Under the pieces are notes generated by a model that had not been told where the DNA came from, did no database searches, and was given only the letters and a program-made list of their open reading frames with translations. Positions 1 to 6,675 of a DNA stretch of 14,976 nt are shown here, one piece after another. Both the position numbers and the translations under genes were made by a program. The stretch is from Isotricha intestinalis. Taxonomy: Eukaryota; Ciliophora; Litostomatea; Vestibuliferida; Isotrichidae. Where the stretch lies: positions 1 through 14,976 of the forward strand of contig JAJJLU010000888.1 in the NCBI GenBank assembly GCA_023807065.1, read 5' to 3'. The number at the start of each line of letters is the position of its first letter. Position 1 is the first letter of the stretch.

Positions 1-30
1 AATCCCCAATCCCCAATCCCCAATCCCCAA
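1..30. repeat. Telomere-like C4A2T repeat at the left end
   Basis: Four tandem copies of the heptamer AATCCCC, followed by AA, occupy the first bases of the window. They are by far the most C-rich stretch in a window that is otherwise about four-fifths A/T. The C-rich strand reads 5' to 3' inward from the left end, which is how a left-hand telomere appears on the + strand (compare C4A2 in Tetrahymena and C4A4 in hypotrich ciliates). Only the position at base 1 suggests that this is a real chromosome end. If the window was cut from a longer contig, the array is an internal minisatellite. The array also reads open in frame 1 (Asn-Pro-Gln-Ser-Pro-Ile-Pro), so a coding origin is possible. Confidence 0.7.
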
Positions 31-588
31 AATAATAATTATAAACAAAATTTAATTCATTATTTAGAAGTATTGACTAAAAAATTAGAAAAAATTAATG
101 TAAATTTAATAAACTTAAATTTAACTCCTTTAAAATAAGACGTTAATATTGAATATGAATATGATTTAAAAAAGGAAAAGATATAAAGAGGATTATATAA
201 ATCAAATAATTATAAATTCTTTTAAAGAAGTAAAAAGAAATTATGATGATATGGAAGTAGGAACAAATAATGAAGATGAAATAAATAAAATTGTGAATTA
301 TATTTAAATAATAAAAAATTGATTTTTCTTATAAATATAAATTTCCAAAAGATGGAAAATATAAAATTCAAATTATCATTAAAAACTTTTATCAAATAAA
401 ATTATATGTTCTATGGTTGTTCTTCTTTAACTTCTTTAAATTTATCTAATTTTAATACTAAATAATGTTTCTTAAATAACTTAAAGAATCATAGTAATTT
501 TAATTTTTCATTGATTTAATTACTCTTTCAATGTTATCCGTTGATGACAAAATGTGATTATAAGGAAATAAAGCGATTATTTAAATGA
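31..588 (+). pseudogene. Degenerate BspA-like leucine-rich-repeat (DUF285-type) gene
   Basis: Several coding fragments lie in order but are broken by stops and frame changes. Frame 1 is open from base 1 to 135, with Leu/Lys/Asn-rich helical sequence, then TAA at 136 and TAA at 184. A second frame is open at 170-304 and includes an acidic piece (NEDEINKIVNYI). A third frame at 315-389 gives KIDFSYKYKFPKDGKYK followed by an Ile-rich strand. The frame then shifts, and 406-462 reads MFYGCSSLTSLNLSNFNTK before TAA at 463. That last piece is the hallmark unit of the BspA-like LRR family (MFxGCSSLxSLxLSNFNTxNVTxM); the next bases would read Asn-Val-Ser after a small indel. A possible C-terminus in the same frame as the LRR unit ends at TGA 586. 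Intact relatives are repeat-rich proteins, often surface-associated and shared with bacteria. This copy keeps about one LRR unit and cannot encode a full protein. The family call rests mainly on the 406-462 unit. Confidence 0.7.
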
Positions 589-816
589 AAATATGTAGTT
601 TATTTATTGAATTTTTTTTAATAAATATACTAGAAAAAAAAATAAATAATAATATTTCAAAAATAAAACAATATAAATATTCAATTATATAAACAAAAAA
701 CAAAACACAAATTTTATTTATTAAAAAAAAGTAATTATTACTATATATATATAATATAAAATATCTGTTCTGAATTTATCAATTAAATTCCAAAAAAAAA
801 AAGTGAAAAAAATTAA
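589..816. other. AT-rich spacer between the pseudogene and the FHA gene
   Basis: Almost pure A/T with poly-A runs and a short TATATATA tract near 742-752. I see no open frame, RNA gene or GC-rich element. It contains the 3' flank of the FHA gene, which reads leftward, so its polyadenylation signal probably lies here. AATAAA-like strings are too common in this DNA to pick one. Confidence 0.5.
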
Positions 817-1928
817 TCATTCATTTTGAACAACACTAAATTTAATTTTACAGGACAAAATTTCTACTATTAACTGATCTTTAATTTGAAAAGAATGAGT
901 ACCAAAAACCCAAGTTCCATTAGTTGAAGCTTTATCTTTCATTCCATCAAGAATAGTCCATTCTTTATTATTATCATCATAAGAAAAAGTAGTTTGATGT
1001 CTACTAAAACTTTTATCTTTAGGAAAAGCAAAATTACAATTTTTATCTCTTCCAATTGTAACTTCTTTATTTTCATTAGGATCAAAAATTTGTTTTAAAT
1101 TATTAGTCGAATCTTTTTTAGATAAATTTGCAATTTCAATTTTATTTTCTTCAACAGGAGTGATTTGAAAAATAACATTTCCAGCAGTAATAATTTCTTT
1201 TTGTTTTAAAGGTAATTCATAATTTTTAGCTAATTTAACAAATAATATTCTATTATCAGCTCCTTTACTAGGATAAGCTCTAATAAAAAAATTTTTAGTT
1301 TCTCTTTGGAAATATATAGCAAATATATAAGGATAATTTAATTTTTCTTCATAATTTAATTCAAAATCAGGAATAAAATCATTAGAATTATCATTATTTT
1401 TTCCAAATATAGAAACACCATCTTTTGCTCCTCTTCCACCTATCATTCCTGCTGCATTTATTTTTATTTCTTTTCCATTTAATAATTTTCCCCCTTCTTC
1501 AGTCATAATTACTATTGGTGATGATTTTATTTCTTCTTCTGATATTTCTCTATTTGAATTTATATAATGTAATAATGGATCTTCTATTTTTTCATTTTCA
1601 TTATTTTCATTATTTTTTTTCTGAGATTTTAAATTTGTCTGATTTTCTTTATTTAAACTTGAATCTATGTTTCCTCCATTTATATCTGGGATATCTTTTG
1701 CTAAATTTTAATTAAATTTAAAATATTTTTCTATAAGGTTATATAATAGTTTTTATTAGGGTTTTTCTTACTAAATTACTTTCTATTTGGTTTTTATTGT
1801 TATTATTTGCTTGATCTTCTTTTACTTCTGCGTCTTTGTCACTTACTTGAAGTTCTTCTTTGTTTGCTGGAAAACAACATTTCTATATTTTTTTAAGTAT
1901 TATATAATTTTATTGATTTACTAGCCAT
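817..1928 (-). CDS. Tandem-FHA-domain protein, three exons (1922-1928, 1780-1866, 817-1700)
   Basis: Proposed spliced protein of 325 residues. FHA domains bind phosphothreonine peptides and usually act in signalling or DNA-damage scaffolds. The C-terminal FHA (about residues 244-325) shows the key motifs: Gly-Arg at 248-249 (TIGRD), Ser-Arg-His at 264-266, and STNGTW at 290-295. The Arg, Ser and Asn that contact phosphothreonine are therefore present. The preceding part (about 103-218) contains GGRGAKDGVSIFG and FHA-like beta strands but lacks the SRH/NG signature, so it is probably a divergent FHA without phosphopeptide binding. The N-terminal 95 residues are Asn/Glu/Lys-rich and probably disordered. 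The Met at 1506 is not a convincing start, because the frame stays open with coding-like sequence up to 1707. Splicing introns 1701-1779 and 1867-1921 joins it to ATG at 1926-1928, giving an N-terminus beginning MATNKEELQVSDKDAEVKED. Both introns are GT-AG and phase 1. The stop is TAA. The partner and process are unknown. Confidence 0.8.
1701..1779 (-). other. Predicted intron 2 of the FHA gene (79 nt)
   Basis: On the - strand the intron starts GTAATT and ends AAAATTTAG. It contains in-frame stops (for example TAA at 1708-1710), and removing it joins two open exons through an A|CA threonine codon. A stronger-looking donor (GTAAG at 1771-1767) lies inside but is out of phase with the acceptor. 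Confidence 0.75.
1867..1921 (-). other. Predicted intron 1 of the FHA gene (55 nt)
   Basis: On the - strand it starts GTAAAT just after ATGGCTA and ends in a pyrimidine-rich acceptor, GTTGTTTTCCAG. Like intron 2 it is phase 1 and splits an A|CA threonine codon. An alternative acceptor, TATAG at 1884-1883, would be out of phase. Confidence 0.7.
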
Positions 1929-2160
1929 TTTCTCATTTGTTTTCTAAATATTAAAAAAAATAATTTTCAAAAATTTTTATATCAGCAATGAATTAAATAT
2001 TATATATATATAATTATTAATAAAAACAAATTTACTTTATTTAGTTTTTTAAAGCTTTTTATATTTATAAAAACCTATTTGAGAAAAATGTTAATACAGT
2101 TCAATACTAAACAATAATGTATAAAATATATTAAAATATAATTAAATAAAAATAAATATA
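1929..2160. other. AT-rich spacer: FHA promoter side and 3' flank of the coiled-coil gene
   Basis: Both neighbours read leftward, so this stretch holds the 5' flank of the FHA gene (near 1929) and the 3' flank of the Glu-rich coiled-coil gene (near 2160). A TATATATATA run at about 2001-2011 is the only notable element, and in DNA this AT-rich it is weak evidence for a TATA box. Confidence 0.4.
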
Positions 2161-3537
2161 TTAAGCTTCTTCTTTTTCTTCTTCATTTTCTTTTTCTTCT
2201 TCATTTTTTTCTTCTTCATTTTTTTCTTCTTCATTTTTTTCTTCTTCTTCATTTTTTTCTTCTTCTTCTTCATTTTCTTTTTCCTCTTTTTTTTCTTCTT
2301 CTTTTATTCTTCCAGTAGGGAAATCATTCTCTTCTTCATTTTCTTCAAATTCTTCTTCATGAATATTTTCATTAGTATAAAGATACATTCCTCTTGGAAT
2401 TGGTATTTCATTATTTTCATTATTATTTTCTAAATGCTCTGTTTCATCATTTAAAATATGAATTTGATCTTTTAAAATTTTAATCTTAAATTCAGCTTGT
2501 TCAATACTTTCTTTAACTTTACTAATTTTATTTTTAGTTTCTTTAATAATTTTATTTAAATCTTCAATTTCTTTATTTAAATCATTTATTTTTTTATTTC
2601 CATCATTTAATTCTTTATTTAATTCACTTAAATTTTCTTTAGGTTTAACAACATGTTTAATTCTAATTGGAGAAGCTAAAGTATCACTTTGAAAACTTTC
2701 AAACTTTAATTTAACAGGTTTAATTTTAGGTTGATTTTCTTTAGTTAATATTTTATCAATAAATCTAGGAGACTCTATTAAATTATCTAAATGCCTTTTT
2801 GTTATTTCTAAAACAATTGAATCTGAATCATATTCTATATCATCCCATATTAATGTGTCATTAAAATTTGAAGAATTATTATTTTTTAATTCTGGTGATG
2901 AAATTTTTTGTTCTTCTTTTATTCCATTTTTTTCTTTTAATTTAACTAATTTATTCTTTAATTTTTGAATTTCTTTTGGTTCTTCTTCATTTAATTTTTT
3001 TGTTTTTTCCATTTGATTTTTTAATTTATTTTGAATTACTTTTTCTAAAGATAATTGCGCTATTGATTCTATAAATTCTTGTCCTGGATTTAATATATAA
3101 TTTATTTGATCAAATTCTATTTTTTGATCTTTTACATATTCATTAATTTCTACATTTGTTTTAATTATTTGATTCTCTTTTTCTTCTAATGCTGAATGAA
3201 GATTATTATATTGTTCTTCTAATTTTTTTCCTTTTTTTTGAATTTTTTTTTTTATTTTATCTAAATCATATTCTATCACTTTTTGATCTTTATTTAATTG
3301 AATTGAACTTTCTAATTCTTTTTTTATAAAATCATATAAATCTTGATTTTTATTTATTTCTTTTTCATCTTCTTCATTTTTATTTAATTTAGAATATATA
3401 TCTTCCCTTAATTTATTAAATTCATTTCTTTTTTCTAATAAAACTGGATTTATTTCTTCCTTTTTTTCACCTAATTGTTTTACATCTTTTAAATTTTGAG
3501 TTATTTTCTTTTTTAATTGTTTCTTTGGGATATTCAT
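2161..3537 (-). CDS. Coiled-coil protein with acidic Glu-repeat tail, unknown function
   Basis: A 458-residue protein with no recognised enzymatic domain. Residues 1-140 and about 165-205 are charged Lys/Glu/Leu heptad-type sequence typical of coiled coils. Residues 215-300 are less charged and may be a folded or linear-motif segment (LIWDDIEYDSDSIVLEITKR at 228-247). Residues 301-372 form another strong coiled coil, with repeated NDLNKEIEDLNK-type heptads. Residues 391-458 are an almost pure Glu/Lys/Asn tail built from KNEEE units. No signal peptide or membrane segment is visible. The start Met is preceded in frame by a stop at 3547-3549, so it is the true N-terminus unless there is an upstream exon. 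The stop is TAA. The gene is divergent from the NAP-family gene, separated by 78 bases, so the two may be co-expressed. Function is unknown; a structural or scaffold role is only a guess from the coiled coils. Confidence 0.85.
   Translation of the reverse strand: MNIPKKQLKKKITQNLKDVKQLGEKKEEINPVLLEKRNEFNKLREDIYSKLNKNEEDEKEINKNQDLYDFIKKELESSIQLNKDQKVIEYDLDKIKKKIQKKGKKLEEQYNNLHSALEEKENQIIKTNVEINEYVKDQKIEFDQINYILNPGQEFIESIAQLSLEKVIQNKLKNQMEKTKKLNEEEPKEIQKLKNKLVKLKEKNGIKEEQKISSPELKNNNSSNFNDTLIWDDIEYDSDSIVLEITKRHLDNLIESPRFIDKILTKENQPKIKPVKLKFESFQSDTLASPIRIKHVVKPKENLSELNKELNDGNKKINDLNKEIEDLNKIIKETKNKISKVKESIEQAEFKIKILKDQIHILNDETEHLENNNENNEIPIPRGMYLYTNENIHEEEFEENEEENDFPTGRIKEEEKKEEKENEEEEEKNEEEEKNEEEKNEEEKNEEEKENEEEKEEA
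2164..2307 (-). repeat. Glu-encoding minisatellite, unit about 15 bp
   Basis: Imperfect copies of CTTCTTCATTTTTTT-like units on the + strand encode KNEEE/KENEEE at the C-terminus of the coiled-coil protein (residues 411-458). Unit lengths vary in multiples of three, so the frame is kept. Such arrays change length readily between alleles. Confidence 0.8.
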
Positions 3538-3615
3538 AAATATAAATTATATTATACATTTTATAAAATAACTAATAATAAATTTGAATTAAAGTATTAA
3601 AATTTAAATTAATAA
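3538..3615. promoter_or_regulatory. Shared divergent promoter region (78 bp)
   Basis: The start codons of the coiled-coil gene (leftward) and the NAP gene (rightward) are separated by only 78 A/T-rich bases. Both core promoters and both 5' UTRs must fit here or overlap the genes. I see no specific factor-binding motif. The call rests on gene orientation and spacing. Confidence 0.5.
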
Positions 3616-4350
3616 ATGGATAATAAATATTTAAATGAAAATTCTTCCAATGATATTTTTCAAAAAATTGATAATTTAGACTGTTCAAATTCATTAAAAT
3701 CAAAATTAAAAACAATTGAATTATTAAAAGAAGAAGTTAATATAATTGAAGATAATCAAATGGAAAAAGAGTTGATGAAAATAACAGATGATTATAATAA
3801 AAAATTTAAAGAAATTGAAAATGAAATTTCAAGAATAATTCAAGGACAAAATTTACCAGAAATTTCTAATGAAATTATGCAAAAATATAATTTAGATCCT
3901 AAAAAAATAAAACCTAAAAAACCAAAAATAATACCGAATTATTGGTTAATTGCAATAAAAAATTCAAATAGTTTTGATTTAACTAAAATTGATGAAGATA
4001 TATTAAAATATTTATTTAATATTGAATTAGAAATGTTAGAAGATAATTTAAGTTACAGAATCAATTTTTATTTTTTGAAAAATAAATATTTTTCAAATAA
4101 TAAATTATCAAAAACATATTATGTAAATAAAAAAACAAAAGAATGTCAAAAAACTGAATCAACAAAAATAGATTGGACAGGAAAAATAAACCCAAATAAA
4201 ACAAAAGATAAAAACATAGAATCCTTCTTTGATATATTTACAAACAAACAAGATGATATAATGGAAGCAGAAAACAATGAAGGTGAAAATATTAAAAACG
4301 ATTTGATTCCCTTTTCCTTAGAATTTTACTTAAATTTAATGAATAATTAA
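3616..4350 (+). CDS. Short NAP/SET-family histone chaperone
   Basis: A 244-residue member of the nucleosome assembly protein family. These proteins bind histones H2A-H2B or H3-H4 and help assemble and shuttle nucleosomes. Residues about 25-75 form the long charged dimerisation helix. The earmuff fold starts with the family signature IPNYWLIAIKN (106-116). It continues with an ILKYLFNIELEMLEDNLSYR helix-strand element (129-148), the strand block INFYFLKNKYFSNNKLSKTYY (149-169), TKIDWTGK (183-190), SFFDIF (203-208), and the closing IKNDLIPFSLEFYL (226-239). NAP1 proteins are about 375 residues and SET about 280, so this is a short, SET-sized copy. The long acidic C-terminal tail that usually aids histone binding is absent; the protein ends 12 residues after DLIPF, and the only acidic patch is an internal loop (about 213-224). 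The start follows an A-rich context and the stop is TAA. Confidence 0.88.
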   Translation: MDNKYLNENSSNDIFQKIDNLDCSNSLKSKLKTIELLKEEVNIIEDNQMEKELMKITDDYNKKFKEIENEISRIIQGQNLPEISNEIMQKYNLDPKKIKPKKPKIIPNYWLIAIKNSNSFDLTKIDEDILKYLFNIELEMLEDNLSYRINFYFLKNKYFSNNKLSKTYYVNKKTKECQKTESTKIDWTGKINPNKTKDKNIESFFDIFTNKQDDIMEAENNEGENIKNDLIPFSLEFYLNLMNN

Positions 4351-4433
4351 AATCAAAAAGTCTAAATTAATAAAAAAAAAAAAAAAATATATAAAAAATA
4401 TAAATTAAAAAATAATATTTAAAAAAATAAAAA

Positions 4434-5777
4434 ATGTTAAACTTCCACATCTTCCTTTTTCTAATAATTTTTAAATTCCTATCTCCACAACCACAACGTC
4501 CTCATCACCCAGGATTCGATACTTCAAACCCGAAGTTACACTCACGTCCTGAAGCACAAGTGGAGCCACCACTCCAACCTCATGAGCAAAGTAGTCCTAA
4601 AGGGAGAGTACCTGTAAATGAGGATATTCCCCCTAATATGAACCCTTCTTCATCAGGTTTTCATCATAATCCTAGATATGATCCTTCCTTCTCCTCTTCT
4701 CCACATTCAAGAAGAATGAGACAACATCCTTCACCTTCAGATCACTCATTCACATCTTATCAATCTTCTCCTCAACAAACAATATATTCTTCTAATAGAA
4801 ATTCTTGGTATTCTAGTTATTTAGGTGCTGGCTATCAAATAATGATGATTTTCTTTTTAGTTGGTTTAATATATAATTGTTTATTTGGAAGAAATCAAAA
4901 TGATAAACATGCTATTGCTTGGTTTAACGCTAATAAACAATATTTTGAGGAAAGATTTGAAAAAGTAGGTTTAACTCAAGATGATACTGAAACTGAAATT
5001 CCAGATGATATAAAAATGAATGATTCAGTATTAATTAAAGAAAATCCTTATTTTTATCGGTTATATTGTGCAAATTATAGATATGTAAAATGGTTATTAG
5101 TAGCTTTAGAATTTAGGAAAAGATTTGATGCAAGTTCAATGATGACTAGTTTATTATTTAATGATAAAGATAAATTAATTTATCAAGTATCTTTTGAACC
5201 TGTTGATCCTTTAGGTTGGATTTTTTGTGTTTGTAAAAAAAGAGAAGCTTCATTAGTTAAAAAATCATATGGTGATATATCTTATTTTTGTAATTTATAT
5301 GAACCTAGTGTTATGTGTGATGGTATGTGTTTGTTAAGTGAATCTCTTGAAGTTTTTATGGAATTGTTTGATAATAAAAATTTATTTCCTTATTATAAAC
5401 AAATTGAAAATTATTTAGATGCTATTTACTTTTCAGACCAAGTTAATTTAAGCAGAGAACCTTTTACTGTTATTTTTTCATTTGATATTAATTTAACTTA
5501 TTCTGGACAAGATAGAAAATTACTCGAAATTACTCATTTTGTGAATTTATTTGTTGATACTTTGGCACAGTTAAAATATAGTAAAAAGTTTAAGGAAGAT
5601 TTAAAAAAAAATAGAATTATGTATGAAAGAAGTAAAATGGAAGAAGGAAAAAGAAAAGAAATTGAAGAAAAAGAAAAAAGAGATTTTATTGAAAAATGGA
5701 AAATTAAAAATAAAATGAAAGGTAAGAAAGGATTGGAAAGAAGAAGATTACAAAAGGAACTTGAAAAATATGATTAA
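4434..5777 (+). CDS. CCDC47: CCDC47 (PAT complex / multipass translocon subunit)
   Basis: A 447-residue ER membrane protein matching CCDC47 (human about 480). In animals CCDC47 joins Asterix in the PAT complex, which sits under the ribosome-bound Sec61 channel and shields transmembrane helices during multipass protein insertion. Residues 1-18 are a hydrophobic signal peptide. About 19-125 is a Pro/Ser/His-rich, presumably luminal segment. A single transmembrane helix lies at about 133-151 (GYQIMMIFFLVGLIYNCLF). The cytosolic core at 155-385 carries family landmarks: ENPYFYRLYCANYRYVKWLL (203-222), a PLGWIFCVCKK strand (259-269), and LDAIYFSDQ (328-336). The tail at 381-447 is a Lys/Glu/Arg-rich helix like the C-terminal coiled coil that reaches the ribosome in the animal protein. 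The luminal part is not acidic as it is in vertebrates. The signal peptide supports the chosen Met. The gene follows the NAP gene by 83 bases on the same strand. Confidence 0.9.
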   Translation: MLNFHIFLFLIIFKFLSPQPQRPHHPGFDTSNPKLHSRPEAQVEPPLQPHEQSSPKGRVPVNEDIPPNMNPSSSGFHHNPRYDPSFSSSPHSRRMRQHPSPSDHSFTSYQSSPQQTIYSSNRNSWYSSYLGAGYQIMMIFFLVGLIYNCLFGRNQNDKHAIAWFNANKQYFEERFEKVGLTQDDTETEIPDDIKMNDSVLIKENPYFYRLYCANYRYVKWLLVALEFRKRFDASSMMTSLLFNDKDKLIYQVSFEPVDPLGWIFCVCKKREASLVKKSYGDISYFCNLYEPSVMCDGMCLLSESLEVFMELFDNKNLFPYYKQIENYLDAIYFSDQVNLSREPFTVIFSFDINLTYSGQDRKLLEITHFVNLFVDTLAQLKYSKKFKEDLKKNRIMYERSKMEEGKRKEIEEKEKRDFIEKWKIKNKMKGKKGLERRRLQKELEKYD

Positions 5778-6675
5778 AAATTAAATTATTTTTTATATAA
5801 ATTACATTAAAATATTAACTTTTATAAGTTAAAATGACATTGAAATATTAACATTAAGGTTTTAGGAAGTAAATATAAACTATTATAATATAAAATAATT
5901 AAAATAACAAATTTAATAATTAAATTAAAAATAATGTTGTGGCAAATCATGTATATTTTAATATTTTTAATAAAAAAATAATGAATTATAATTTTTAAAA
6001 AATATTAATACTGTTTATTAAATCATTAAAATAAATTGAAATTTTTTTATTGATTCAAATTTTTTCTTTTTATTCTGAAAACTAAAATACTAAAATTGTG
6101 TTTTTCTTATTGAATGTATTATTCTATTATATCAAAAAATATAAATATATGAATTTTACTAAGAATAAAAAATTTGAGTCATTTAATTTTATATTTTAAT
6201 TTATCTAAATATAAAATTCAAACTAATTGCAAAGTTATAAAAATTGATTTTTTTGGTATGTTTTACTTTTAAAATAAAGGAATTTTAATATTTAAAAGAA
6301 TTTAGAGAAGATAAATAAAATATATAGATTCTTTATTCAGATAAACTCTTTTTAAGGAATTTGTAAAATCTATAAAATGAAAGTTAACAAATAATAATAC
6401 AATAATTCAAATAATACAAATATTTGATTTCAACAAAACATTTTTTTTAATTAATGTATAAATGAATTATGATTCATGCCTTTTAAAATGTCTCTTAATT
6501 TAGAATGATTAAAGAATTGATATTTAAATATAAAAAATATATTAGTTGTCAATTTCAAACAAAATTTAATTAATATATTCTATAAAAATTTCAAAAAGAA
6601 AAATATTAAAATGATAATAATCATAAAATTATAAAAATATAAAGACAGTTAATTTAAATAAATTAGAAATAATAT
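5778..6675. other. Long gene-poor intergenic region (898 bp)
   Basis: No open frame of useful length on either strand, no tRNA-like or rRNA-like sequence, and no tandem repeat that I could find. The DNA is A/T-rich with short homopolymer runs. It is several times longer than the other spacers here (78-232 bases). It must contain the 3' flank of CCDC47 and the promoter of the following coiled-coil gene. Nothing in it can be assigned a function. Confidence 0.5.

Noticed and set aside
136..186. TAA codons in the pseudogene as reassigned glutamine codons (ciliate code)
   Set aside because: The intact genes use CAA for Gln and terminate at TAA, and the pseudogene also has frame changes that reassignment cannot fix.
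1515..1715. Small open frame on the + strand encoding a Leu/Phe-rich peptide
   Set aside because: It is antisense to the 5' part of FHA exon 3, and its hydrophobic composition is what antisense of Asn/Lys/Glu codons gives in AT-rich DNA.
1767..1771. GTAAG as the donor of FHA intron 2
   Set aside because: It looks stronger than the chosen GTAATT but gives a phase-0 donor with a phase-1 acceptor, and the joined frame is lost.
2001..2011. TATATATATA tract as a TATA box for the FHA gene
   Set aside because: Such tracts are expected by chance at this base composition and nothing else supports the assignment.
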